From NCBI RefSeq assembly GCF_964063325.1, contig NZ_OZ061315.1, positions 682,001 to 746,000 on the forward strand: a stretch of DNA of 64,000 bases, written 5' to 3'. Numbering within the stretch: position 1 is the stretch's first letter; every line of letters begins with the position of its first letter. Both the position numbers and the translations under genes were made by a program. This stretch comes from Hafnia alvei. Its GTDB lineage: Bacteria; Pseudomonadota; Gammaproteobacteria; Enterobacterales; Enterobacteriaceae. The notes below the pieces were generated by a model. The model was not told the origin of the DNA. It ran no database searches and was given only the letters and a program-made list of their open reading frames with translations. This document shows positions 25,970 to 33,971 of the stretch, piece after piece.

Positions 25970-27306
25970 AGCAAATCTCCGGTTTGCGGAGCGGCAAACT
26001 GTTGGAAAGCAATTTGTTCTTCAATCGGATAGTGCTCGGTTCCGGTGATCTCACGCAGGATCCATGAGTTGCGGTAGCAGGCCATACCAAGGTCGGGAGT
26101 GACAAAACCGTGAGTGTGCAGCTCGGCGTTTTGCACGAAGATCTCGTGGTGCTGGTTATCGATCGAGTAGTTGCGGGCAACGTCGTAACGGCCTTTTTCA
26201 TCCCACGCGATCCGATCATGGATCGGTTGTAAAAATGCAGGTGGCTGGTGGCGATATCCGGTGCACAGGATCACTGCCTCGCTGTCGATGGCGAAGTGTT
26301 GATCCTGTTCATGCTGATGCAGCGCCAGATTCAAGGTTTTATGGTTGGCGGTATTTTTTACGCCGGTCAGGGCGGTATTGGTGAACAAGCGGGTATTCAC
26401 ATGACCGTCTAAGCGTTTGATATAGAGCAGATCGAAAATATCGTTAATCAGGCTGCTGTTGATACCTTTGTAAAGCTGCTGGCTTTGCAGATTAAGCTGG
26501 TCACGTTTTTCTGCGGGCAACTGGTGGAAGTAGTCCACATACTCCGGTGATGTCATTTCCAGCGTTAGTTTGGTGTATTCCAGCGGGAAGAAGCGCGGCG
26601 CGCGAGTGACCCAGTTTAGCTGATAGCCATACTTATCAATCTCGGAGAGGAGATCGTAGTAAATTTCTGCCGCGCTTTGCCCGCTGCCTACAACCGTGAT
26701 AGAACGGCGGGTTTGGAGCTCTTCCTTGTGATGCAGATACTGGCCGGAATGCACCATACGTTCGGCAAAGGGCTGGCAGCACTCAGGGATAACCGGCGAG
26801 GGGCCGGTGCCAAGAACCAGATGGCGCGTTTCAAATTTTAACTTCTGGCCGTTGCGCGTATCGCTGCAATGCACCTGATAGCAGCGGCTATCCTGATCGA
26901 ACTCCACGCGCTCAACTTTGGTATTAAATCGTAGGTTGCTCAGGCGCTCTGTCGCCCAACGGCAATACTGGTTGTACTCTTTACGCATTAAAAAGAAGCT
27001 TTCGCGAATATAAAACGAGTACAGACGTCCCTGCTGTTTGATGTAGTTCAGAAAACTCAGTGGGTGCGTTGGATCGGCCAGCGTCACCAGATCGGCCATA
27101 AACGGCGTTTGCAGATGAGCGCTTTCCAGCATCATGCCTGGGTGCCAATCAAAGCCAGAATTTTGGTCGAGAAATAGCGCGTTTACCTGCGACAGCGGCT
27201 GAGTGAGGCATGCTAACCCAAGATTAAATGGCCCAATACCAATGGCGATAAAATCATAAGGTTGCGTGGCGGCCTGCTGCTGAGAGGATAAGGAGAACTG
27301 GGTCAT
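25966..27306 (-). CDS. L-lysine/L-ornithine/diamine N-monooxygenase (IucD/AlcA-like)
   Basis: FAD- and NADPH-dependent N-hydroxylase, 446 residues, catalysing the first committed step of hydroxamate siderophore synthesis. The FAD site is IGIGPFNLGLACL near the N-terminus, the NADPH site VVGSGQSAAEIYYDL, and the C-terminal motif LCTGYRHQPP. The context (synthetase of the DesD/AlcC group) points to cadaverine or putrescine rather than lysine as substrate, but no diamine-producing decarboxylase gene is in the cluster. The gene is the first of the coupled biosynthetic trio and lies 175 bases after the receptor gene. Confidence 0.93.
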   Translation of the reverse strand: MTQFSLSSQQQAATQPYDFIAIGIGPFNLGLACLTQPLSQVNALFLDQNSGFDWHPGMMLESAHLQTPFMADLVTLADPTHPLSFLNYIKQQGRLYSFYIRESFFLMRKEYNQYCRWATERLSNLRFNTKVERVEFDQDSRCYQVHCSDTRNGQKLKFETRHLVLGTGPSPVIPECCQPFAERMVHSGQYLHHKEELQTRRSITVVGSGQSAAEIYYDLLSEIDKYGYQLNWVTRAPRFFPLEYTKLTLEMTSPEYVDYFHQLPAEKRDQLNLQSQQLYKGINSSLINDIFDLLYIKRLDGHVNTRLFTNTALTGVKNTANHKTLNLALHQHEQDQHFAIDSEAVILCTGYRHQPPAFLQPIHDRIAWDEKGRYDVARNYSIDNQHHEIFVQNAELHTHGFVTPDLGMACYRNSWILREITGTEHYPIEEQIAFQQFAAPQTGDLL

Positions 27307-27481
27307 AGATCTTACCTTAGATTATTACGAGTAGTACAAATTCGATGCTCAGCATTTATCCAGATGTCTAGATTGCGGATACGGGCTGTGGATCTGGCGT
27401 TAAATCGCCAATGAAATCATGTAAAAGGTATTTTTATTAAGGGATGCCGAAACGATCGGCATCCCTATTTTTTAGAGGTAC

Positions 27482-29656
27482 TTAGAAGGAATATTTCACA
27501 CCAACAACCACGGAGCGTTCTGCGCCGAACCAGCAGTTATTGCTGTCGTAGCAGCTTGCGACGTAGCGTTTGTCAGTGATGTTATTCACCGCCATTTTCA
27601 GGGTGGCGTTATCCAGCGCAGGCGCTAGGTTACCCAACTCATATGACGCGGCCATGTCATACAGCGTAACGGCTGGCAACTGCTCGGTATTACTCTGGTT
27701 AGCTTCCATACGACCGATGTAACGGATACCCGCACCGACGGTGAGTCCGCGCAGGAAAGTATCGTCAATGGTGTAGTTAGCCCATGCGCTGGCGTTGTCT
27801 TTAGCCGTTTGTACCGGACGGTTGCCGATCAATGCCTTGTTAGCATCTTCGGTAATTTTCACGTCGGTATAAGCGTAGTTGGCCGTCAACAGCAGGTTTT
27901 CCAGCGGGGAAGTGCGCAGTTCAAACTCATAGCCTTTCGACTCGATTTCGCCACTTTGGTACTTCTCGTATGGATCAACGCCGTTCGGGTTAGAGGTCAG
28001 CGCGTTCTCTTTTTTGATATCAAACACAGCGGCCGTGAAGATGGTGTTCTGGCTTGGCGTGGCAAATTTCACCCCACCTTCCCACATCTTGCTGGTTTCT
28101 GGTTTGTAAGAGCCACCGCTTTTGTTACGCCCGGCTAGAGGCTCAAAGCCCTCTGAGTAAGCAACATACGGGGAGATACCGTTTTCAAAGTGATACATCG
28201 CGCCATAGCGCTGGGTGTATTTGCTTTGAGAGAAGGTTTCATCCGTATTGGCACCGTATTGCAGGCCGTAGGTGCGCTTCTCGTACTGGTCATAACGACC
28301 ACCGGCCAAGATGGTCAGTTTGTCGAGATCGATAGAGTCCTGCCAGTAGTAGCCGTTCTGGTGCATGGAATAGCGCACGTTGGTGGCCAGCGACGGGTCC
28401 CAGGCAATATTGCCGCGGTTAATCTCATGATTATTGCGATCGAAGATATCGATGCTTGGTGCAACGGCGTCTTGATATTCGGTTTTGTTGTTCTGCCACT
28501 GGTAATCGAAGCCCAGCAACACATTGTGACGCAGGAACGCGGTATCAAACTTGCCTGCAATTTGGTTATCAATATTGAAGGAGTCCATACTCTCATCGGT
28601 CATGTACATGCGGCGGCCGAGAGTGCGACCATCGGCTTCGAGACCGGTGCTGTAGGTGTTTTCCTGATAAGCCGTGATGTGCATAAAGCGGGCTTTTTGC
28701 GTGAAAGACCACTCATCGCTGAAGCGGTGATCGAACTGGTAGCCGACAGATTCTTGTTTGCGCTTATAAGATTCCCAATTGTGATCGCCCAGATAAACGT
28801 CAGTTGGTAGCTTACCGTAAGGAGAATACTTGAAGGTGCCTTCGCCCGGTAGAGAAGTATAAACGCCAGCATTAGGATCGTTCTGGAAGAAAGCTTGTAC
28901 CAGCAGGCTATTGTTATCGTCGATATCCCAACGCAGAGAAGGCGCTAACAGATAACGTTCATTTTTGGAGCCTTCGGCCTGCCCATCAACGGCACCCGCT
29001 ACGCCAACAAAGCGGTAACTGACGTCGCTGTCACCAATTTGACCAGTAGAGTCGATTTTGCCTTCACGGCGGTTATCGCTGCCGGTATCAAATTCTACGT
29101 CGGTATTTTGGTTTTTCTGTGGTTTCTTGCTGATCATATTGACGATACCGCCGGGTGAGGCGTTACCGTATAAAACCGATGCCGGACCTTTCATGACTTC
29201 GATACGATCGAGCATGTAGGTATCAACTTGGCCTTGAATGTTCCATTCGTTGTAAGGCAGTTGCAAGCCATCGAGATAGTTTTCGCTGTTTTTGAATCCG
29301 CGAATGGTGAATTCATCAAAGCGGGTGATAGCTCCACCACGGTTTTCGGTGGTTACGCCAGACACATAGCGCAGCGCTTCGTTCAGTGAGCTGATGCCGC
29401 GCTCGTCGAGCTCTTGGCCTTCAACGGTGTTGATGGTCTGTGGGGTATCTTGTGCGGTCAGATCTGATTTTGTACCGGTATTTTCGTAGCTTCCCAATGG
29501 AGGAAGGCTTGATTTGGCACTGACAATGATTTTGTCTTCATTGTCCGTTGCTGCGGTGTTTGTTGCTGTATCCGCAAGGGCGCTCAAAGGGAAGACCAAA
29601 CAACCGATTGGCAACACCGCTTTTAACGAAGAGTTAAGAAACGCTTTGTATTTCAT
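27482..29656 (-). CDS. TonB-dependent siderophore receptor
   Basis: Outer-membrane ferric-siderophore receptor of 724 residues. A signal peptide ends near residue 28 (PLSALA), then a TonB-box-like DKIIVSA. The plug domain has DTPQTINTVEGQELDERG and MLDRIEVMKGPASVLYGN, with the beta barrel ending in a terminal Phe (VVGVKYSF). It resembles hydroxamate receptors of the FhuA/FoxA group. Placement at the head of the siderophore genes suggests uptake of the cluster's own product. A Fur-like box lies about 114 bases upstream. Start ATG at 29656 has AGGGAT before it. Confidence 0.93.
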   Translation of the reverse strand: MKYKAFLNSSLKAVLPIGCLVFPLSALADTATNTAATDNEDKIIVSAKSSLPPLGSYENTGTKSDLTAQDTPQTINTVEGQELDERGISSLNEALRYVSGVTTENRGGAITRFDEFTIRGFKNSENYLDGLQLPYNEWNIQGQVDTYMLDRIEVMKGPASVLYGNASPGGIVNMISKKPQKNQNTDVEFDTGSDNRREGKIDSTGQIGDSDVSYRFVGVAGAVDGQAEGSKNERYLLAPSLRWDIDDNNSLLVQAFFQNDPNAGVYTSLPGEGTFKYSPYGKLPTDVYLGDHNWESYKRKQESVGYQFDHRFSDEWSFTQKARFMHITAYQENTYSTGLEADGRTLGRRMYMTDESMDSFNIDNQIAGKFDTAFLRHNVLLGFDYQWQNNKTEYQDAVAPSIDIFDRNNHEINRGNIAWDPSLATNVRYSMHQNGYYWQDSIDLDKLTILAGGRYDQYEKRTYGLQYGANTDETFSQSKYTQRYGAMYHFENGISPYVAYSEGFEPLAGRNKSGGSYKPETSKMWEGGVKFATPSQNTIFTAAVFDIKKENALTSNPNGVDPYEKYQSGEIESKGYEFELRTSPLENLLLTANYAYTDVKITEDANKALIGNRPVQTAKDNASAWANYTIDDTFLRGLTVGAGIRYIGRMEANQSNTEQLPAVTLYDMAASYELGNLAPALDNATLKMAVNNITDKRYVASCYDSNNCWFGAERSVVVGVKYSF

Positions 29657-29769
29657 CTAATTATCCCTGCTTGAAAAAGCACGAAGATCTAAAAATTAAT
29701 TATGAGCAATCTGGCCATCGCCGGATGTTAACCAGTCAATGGCATCGCTTTATTAAATGCGATACAGAA

Positions 29770-29784
29770 TGATAATTATTCTCG
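29770..29784 (-). promoter_or_regulatory. Fur-box-like site upstream of the receptor
   Basis: TGATAATTATTCTCG matches 12 of 14 defined positions of the 7-1-7 Fur motif TGATAATNATTATCA. It lies in the 336-base gap before the receptor, consistent with iron repression of the array. The rest of that gap is AT-rich with no gene seen. Confidence 0.6.
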
Positions 29785-29992
29785 TTATCTTTGGTAGCTT
29801 TTATTCGGTCTAAGGCGGGAAAACTATTTTTCTTTGTGATCTTCGTCACGAATTAATAAAGGTTATTTAAGAATAACCATAAATAACTCAATGAAATTAA
29901 TCGAGCTAAGGTTATTAGCAGGGGGTGAGTTAATTCTATTTATTTATAAGACAATCTAACCCACCGAGAGGTGGGTTAGTGATGAAGCGATC

Positions 29993-30367
29993 TTATTGAA
30001 TGATGCCTACTGGCTGCTCAGCTTTTGGGTCTGCGCCATAACGGTTCGCGCCCGTGGTTCCTGCTCTACAGAGATAGACTAGTAGAATGATTGGTCCAAC
30101 TAAAGGAATGAAGCTAACGAAGTAAAACCAGCCAGAATGCTCGGTGTCATGCAATCTTCTGGCTGTGAGCGCCATACTAGGGATGACAACCGCAAGTACA
30201 TACAAGATCAGGATAACGTTTATGATAGCGCTGCCTGATATGAGCGCTAGAGCAAATATGATCCCACACACGATGCCGTTGATAAGGCCAAATAACCAAT
30301 ATTCTTTGCGGCGGGCTCGACCATTAAAGTTAGCGTAATCTTTTAATACCTTGATATACCAATTCAT
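29993..30367 (-). CDS. DUF805 inner-membrane protein (YhaH/YhaI-like)
   Basis: Membrane protein of unknown function, 124 residues from the ATG at 30367 (AAGGA ten bases upstream); an ATG nine bases earlier lies too close to that ribosome site. Family marks are NFNGRARRKEYW near the N-terminus, ARRLHDTEHSGWF in the middle, and a C-terminal GTTGANRYGADP. Four hydrophobic segments are visible. It sits between the receptor and fhuF on the same strand. No link to iron is known for the family. Confidence 0.88.
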   Translation of the reverse strand: MNWYIKVLKDYANFNGRARRKEYWLFGLINGIVCGIIFALALISGSAIINVILILYVLAVVIPSMALTARRLHDTEHSGWFYFVSFIPLVGPIILLVYLCRAGTTGANRYGADPKAEQPVGIIQ

Positions 30368-30500
30368 TGAAAACATATCCTTTGTTTTTAAGTCGCATAA
30401 GGATACGTAATGAAGGGGAAATTCTTCTGACGCCGATCAAGAAAGCTATTACTTGATTTAGTAGTAATAGATAAGAATGTTTTAAGTTGACTCCGCTTTT

Positions 30501-31295
30501 CTAGCCCAGCGTGAGCGGGCAATCACCGCACTCTTTCATCTTGGGCAGCTTATAGCGCTGGCAGCAGGTACGGCGTTGGATAGTGCCGTTACGCATCAGA
30601 ACGGTGCGATAGAGTGGGTTATCTTGGCCATCGGGGAAAGAGGCAGAGAAAAAGAGAGCCTGTTCAAGCTGTGAGAAAAGTGCATCACCCAGCAGGGGTC
30701 GTAATTCCCCTAAATACCAATGCATCACATAACCAATATTGCTCCACATCAGCTTAGTGTTCAAAACACCTTGGCGAGCAATGGCGTTTACCGCTGGAAT
30801 GAGATGACGCTCAACCAAAGATACCATGCGTTGCAGCGGAGTGCTGTTACGTGCATCTCCCGCCATTAACTGCGGATAATAGATAAATGCCTCAGGGCGT
30901 CCACTTTCATGAAAACGAACTTTGAACTGCCGAATATGTGGATCGAGAGGTGCTGATTGCTCAAGTAGCAACAGCATCATCGGCGGCACCAATAAACCAA
31001 AATACCATTGCGCCCAGAGTGATTCTAACGGTTTGGCTTCCGGCGTTTTATCGGGGTATTCAGCGTAGTGTTCTTGCTGATAGCTTGCCATCAGTTTGGC
31101 GTAGGTTTCTGCGGTTGACCACTGTATAGCCGACAAATCGTTGCTAGCAGCAGATTCATCGATCAGGAATGTAGTAAGAAAATGAGGGTAGTGCTGGCTA
31201 AAAAGCGCAGTCAGTTCTTCCGCTTCTGGCGGAAAAGCAGGAAAGACGGCTGGAAAGTAGGCATTAAACTCAGTCAGCGCAGTTATCTTCACCAC
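30501..31295 (-). CDS. fhuF: Siderophore-iron reductase FhuF
   Basis: Cytoplasmic [2Fe-2S] protein that reduces iron in hydroxamate siderophores (ferrioxamine, ferrichrome, coprogen) to release it. It has 264 residues (E. coli 262). The diagnostic cysteine motif CCx10CxxC is complete at C244, C245, C256 and C259. The start is a GTG at 31295 with AGGG upstream; a second GTG follows at once. A near-perfect Fur box lies about 40 bases upstream. Position next to the siderophore genes and before the rsmC region matches both function and the E. coli fhuF neighbourhood. Confidence 0.95.
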   Translation of the reverse strand: MVKITALTEFNAYFPAVFPAFPPEAEELTALFSQHYPHFLTTFLIDESAASNDLSAIQWSTAETYAKLMASYQQEHYAEYPDKTPEAKPLESLWAQWYFGLLVPPMMLLLLEQSAPLDPHIRQFKVRFHESGRPEAFIYYPQLMAGDARNSTPLQRMVSLVERHLIPAVNAIARQGVLNTKLMWSNIGYVMHWYLGELRPLLGDALFSQLEQALFFSASFPDGQDNPLYRTVLMRNGTIQRRTCCQRYKLPKMKECGDCPLTLG

Positions 31296-31332
31296 AACAC
31301 CCTAGATAGTAAATACCAAAACGCAATAATAC

Positions 31333-31347
31333 TGATAACTATTATCA
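31333..31347 (-). promoter_or_regulatory. Fur box upstream of fhuF
   Basis: TGATAACTATTATCA matches 13 of 14 defined positions of TGATAATNATTATCA and is centred about 45 bases before the fhuF start. This is the best Fur site in the window. Confidence 0.75.
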
Positions 31348-31558
31348 ATCGCAAGATGGTGGTTGAACTAAATGTGTCATGGCGTCAATGACGGTGAAAT
31401 TGAAAATTTGAGGTGATGAAAAACGAAGTGCAGGATGTGAATGCATTCGATGCCTCAAAATAGGCGGGCAGGAAAAATAAGGGTTACGATACGGGACTAT
31501 ATTTTTTTAAATAATTTATGCTTTAATCTATCTATTGGTGGTGGATAATTCGTACCTA

Positions 31559-31587
31559 GCTAGATAGAGAGTATTTTTCTATCTAGC
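31559..31587. other. Inverted repeat between fhuF and the GGDEF gene
   Basis: GCTAGATAGA and TCTATCTAGC form a perfect ten-pair stem with a nine-base loop just past the GGDEF stop. A clean T-run is missing on the minus strand, so terminator function is uncertain. The rest of the 308-base gap holds the fhuF promoter region and AT-rich sequence. Confidence 0.45.
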
Positions 31588-31603
31588 AGATTATAAAAAG
31601 AAA

Positions 31604-32668
31604 TTAGGTTTCTTTTTGCAGTAAAACTCTATTGCGGCCTTTCTGTTTTGATATGTACAGCGCCTGATCGGCACGCGTTATGGCATTTTCCAAATTATTG
31701 CCGTACATCTCCGAAAGCCCCGCTGAAATTGTTACCACGTTGCTTCCATTTGGCTGATATTCATTGATTAACGCCAATTGTTCTACATGTAAACGAATAT
31801 GCTCGCATATTTGTATCGCGAGGCTTTCAGAGGCGTCGCGTAAAATAAGTAAAAACTCTTCACCGCCATACCGAATGGCTAAATCTCTGGTACGAACGGC
31901 TTCTTTGATAATTTGAGCAATACTTTTAAGCGCTATATCACCGTATTGATGACCGTAGTGATCGTTATAGAGTTTAAAAAAATCAATATCCAACATGACG
32001 ACAAAATGTTTGTGCTCGAGGTCACAATCGCTGCCCATATGCTGGAATTGAAACTCTAAACCACGGCGGTTAAGCAGCGTGGTAAGGGGATCAATCATGC
32101 TGAGATCGCTAAAGCGAGCTCTATCTTGTTCTAGTTGAGTGACCAGTCGACGGGTAAATGCCTCACGCCGGCGCGTCATTGCGTGGTGTAATGACAGTGC
32201 GATAATCGGTAATGTTAGAACGAATAAAATGCGCGTCATATTGTGGAAATCTTCCAGCACAATAACGGTTATTGCTACGGGAACGGCATTTAGACAGAAC
32301 GCTAATAAGTTGTCAGAAAGCGTGACGGCGGCAATAAAAAATATGCTGAACAGATTGATCAATAAAAATTCATGGCTGTTGGCGTCAACATGTTGATATT
32401 TAGCCGCTATATGAAACGACCATAGCAATCCTAGCAATAGAGATGCAACGTTGAGCTTCAGCAAATATTTGTCGCGATGCCATATCAATGAGATGGCTGA
32501 AAATAGGCAAAAGGCAAAAACGCCAATCCCCGCAAACGTATACGGAGGATCTGTTTGTAATGGATTGAGCAGCGCATAAAACGATGTAGCACCATTTAAC
32601 AGGATAAATAGCAGGAATGTCATATGACTTTTGCTATTTAATAGGTCGTCGTAGTTTTTTGCGTTCAT
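31604..32668 (-). CDS. Diguanylate cyclase (membrane sensor plus GGDEF)
   Basis: Makes cyclic di-GMP from two GTP. The ATG at 32668 gives 354 residues; an in-frame TTG at 32701 lacks a ribosome site. The N-terminal half has about six hydrophobic segments (roughly 18-165), an unassigned membrane sensor. The catalytic GGDEF domain follows (SMIDPLTTLLNRRGLE onward). The active motif is GGEEF at 268-272, and an inhibitory-site RxxD (RTRD) precedes it by the usual five residues, so an active, product-inhibited enzyme is expected. It lies between fhuF and the DUF1435 gene, where E. coli has none. Confidence 0.9.
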   Translation of the reverse strand: MNAKNYDDLLNSKSHMTFLLFILLNGATSFYALLNPLQTDPPYTFAGIGVFAFCLFSAISLIWHRDKYLLKLNVASLLLGLLWSFHIAAKYQHVDANSHEFLLINLFSIFFIAAVTLSDNLLAFCLNAVPVAITVIVLEDFHNMTRILFVLTLPIIALSLHHAMTRRREAFTRRLVTQLEQDRARFSDLSMIDPLTTLLNRRGLEFQFQHMGSDCDLEHKHFVVMLDIDFFKLYNDHYGHQYGDIALKSIAQIIKEAVRTRDLAIRYGGEEFLLILRDASESLAIQICEHIRLHVEQLALINEYQPNGSNVVTISAGLSEMYGNNLENAITRADQALYISKQKGRNRVLLQKET

Positions 32669-32942
32669 TAAATAAGGCTCGTGACTGTCAATATCGCTCA
32701 AATAAAAATATAAAATGGCAGTAATATGTTAGTTCTTAGACAAGAATTTTCTTAGGGATGTCTGATGTGGCGATAAAACTAACAGCTTTGATCTAAGATG
32801 TCATGTGCTTGTAATCAATGTGGGTTACATCGACTTTTTTTGCGTGAAAATCATACTGCCCCTTCACTGAATCCTGCCGCTTTTATGCTTTTACACATAC
32901 ATAATTCATGGATGAAACGATCTATGTCTCAGTATATGATAT

Positions 32943-32957
32943 TGGGAATTATTATCA
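32943..32957 (+). promoter_or_regulatory. Fur-box-like site upstream of the DUF1435 gene
   Basis: TGGGAATTATTATCA matches 12 of 14 defined positions of the Fur motif and lies 15 bases before the ATG at 32973. The 270-base gap upstream has no other clear feature. Confidence 0.5.
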
Positions 32958-32972
32958 TTTAAGGTGAAGGTT

Positions 32973-33263
32973 ATGCTGATTGCTGCGATGGTGCTTCTGG
33001 TGGTGTGGGGGATAAGCTTGTGGGTTTGTAAATCTCTTAGCGGAATTTGGGGGATAAGCTTGCCAACGTTAGTTTTGCCTATGCTGATTGTTTCCAATCT
33101 GAATTTATCTTTTTTAAAAGGCATGATGGTGCTGGCTATGTTAGTCACGCTGGCGATGTTGTTTAACCCACGTTTGCGAAACTATGTGCTGCTTCCATCT
33201 GGACTCGCTCTGGCCGGAGGATTAGCGACAATTTCATTAAATTACAATTATTTTGGGATTTGA
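32973..33263 (+). CDS. yjjZ: DUF1435 small membrane protein (YjjZ-like)
   Basis: A 96-residue protein of unknown function with three hydrophobic segments. Its core GIWGISLPTLVLPML and RLRNYVLLPSGLALAGG align with E. coli YjjZ (DUF1435), which also lies between fhuF and the leuVPQ tRNA genes, so orthology is likely. The ATG at 32973 follows a GAAGG ribosome site; a GTG nine bases earlier is an alternative. A Fur-like box directly upstream suggests iron regulation. Confidence 0.82.
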   Translation: MLIAAMVLLVVWGISLWVCKSLSGIWGISLPTLVLPMLIVSNLNLSFLKGMMVLAMLVTLAMLFNPRLRNYVLLPSGLALAGGLATISLNYNYFGI

Positions 33264-33361
33264 TATTGATGGATACGAGCGATATTAAATATAAAGGGAG
33301 TGTTAAGAAGTAAAAAAACGAAGGGATTTTAATTGGATTAGAGAGAGAAATAACAATCTGT

Positions 33362-33448
33362 TGGTGCGAAGAGAGGGACTTGAACCCTCACGTCCGTAAG
33401 AACACTAACACCTGAAGCTAGCGCGTCTACCAATTCCGCCACCTTCGC
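33362..33448 (-). tRNA. leuQ: tRNA-Leu(CAG), copy nearest fhuF
   Basis: Eighty-seven bases including the encoded CCA, read on the minus strand from GCGAAGGTGGCGGAATTGG. The anticodon CAG is complementary to plus-strand 33412-33414. A class II tRNA with the long variable arm, decoding CUG. It is the last of three tandem copies, matching the E. coli leuVPQ cluster (symbol assigned by position only). The variable-arm sequence has TGTTC like copy 2, unlike copy 3. Confidence 0.96.
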
Positions 33449-33473
33449 ACATCAGATTACTTTTCTGTACTGC

Positions 33474-33517
33474 TGTTTGACAATTGTTTGACAATTGTTT
33501 GGCAATTGTCTGACTAT
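33474..33517. repeat. Four 11-bp tandem repeats between tRNA copies
   Basis: TGTTTGACAAT occurs at 33474 and 33485, with TGTTTGGCAAT at 33496 and the degenerate TGTCTGACTAT at 33507. The array fills much of the spacer between the first and second tRNA-Leu genes and will be present in the tRNA precursor. Confidence 0.85.
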
Positions 33518-33528
33518 GCTCACCAGCT

Positions 33529-33615
33529 TGGTGCGAAGAGAGGGACTTGAACCCTCACGTCCGTAAGAACACTAACACCTGAAGCTAGCGCGTCTACCAA
33601 TTCCGCCACCTTCGC
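33529..33615 (-). tRNA. leuP: tRNA-Leu(CAG), middle copy
   Basis: Identical to the copy at 33362-33448, with the same variable arm, 87 bases with CCA. It is 80 bases from the copy on its left and 34 bases from the copy on its right, consistent with one polycistronic precursor. Confidence 0.96.
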
Positions 33616-33649
33616 AAGATGCTGTGAAGCATAAATCATCGTGGTTATT

Positions 33650-33736
33650 TGGTGCGAAGAGAGGGACTTGAACCCTCACGTCCGTAAGGACACTAACACC
33701 TGAAGCTAGCGCGTCTACCAATTCCGCCACCTTCGC
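33650..33736 (-). tRNA. leuV: tRNA-Leu(CAG), promoter-proximal copy
   Basis: Eighty-seven bases, anticodon CAG. It differs from the other two by one base in the variable arm (TGTCC instead of TGTTC), the form that pairs fully with GGAC. It is first in the transcript, directly downstream of a stable-RNA-type promoter. Confidence 0.96.
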
Positions 33737-33779
33737 ATACCGTTTATGTCGCTTTGCAGCAACACAACCACGGAGGCGA

Positions 33780-33807
33780 ATTCTAGAGATTTTCGCGGTT
33801 ACGTCAA
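33780..33807 (-). promoter_or_regulatory. Promoter of the tRNA-Leu cluster
   Basis: On the minus strand TTGACG (33802-33807) and TAGAAT (33780-33785) are 16 bases apart, followed by a GC-rich discriminator (TCGCCTCCG). This is the pattern of stringently controlled stable-RNA promoters. The transcript would start about 35 bases before the first tRNA. Confidence 0.75.
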
Positions 33808-33971
33808 CACTTATTTCCCCATCAATGCCTGTTTGATGCGTGTTTGCTGAAAATGTGGGCATTTATTTTGTAAATCACGATAGGGCAATGAATTATCGTG
33901 ATCAATAACACGGCATACAGAAAAGCAGGTGGGGCGCTGGTAAACTGAGGCTTACCAGCTAAAAGCAGAAA

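Noticed and set aside
28190..28810. 206-codon frame opposite the TonB receptor
   Set aside because: Antisense shadow of the receptor reading frame; composition follows the real gene.
33362..33736. tRNA cluster as an integration site for a mobile island
   Set aside because: No integrase, no partial tRNA repeat and E. coli-like flanking genes on both sides.
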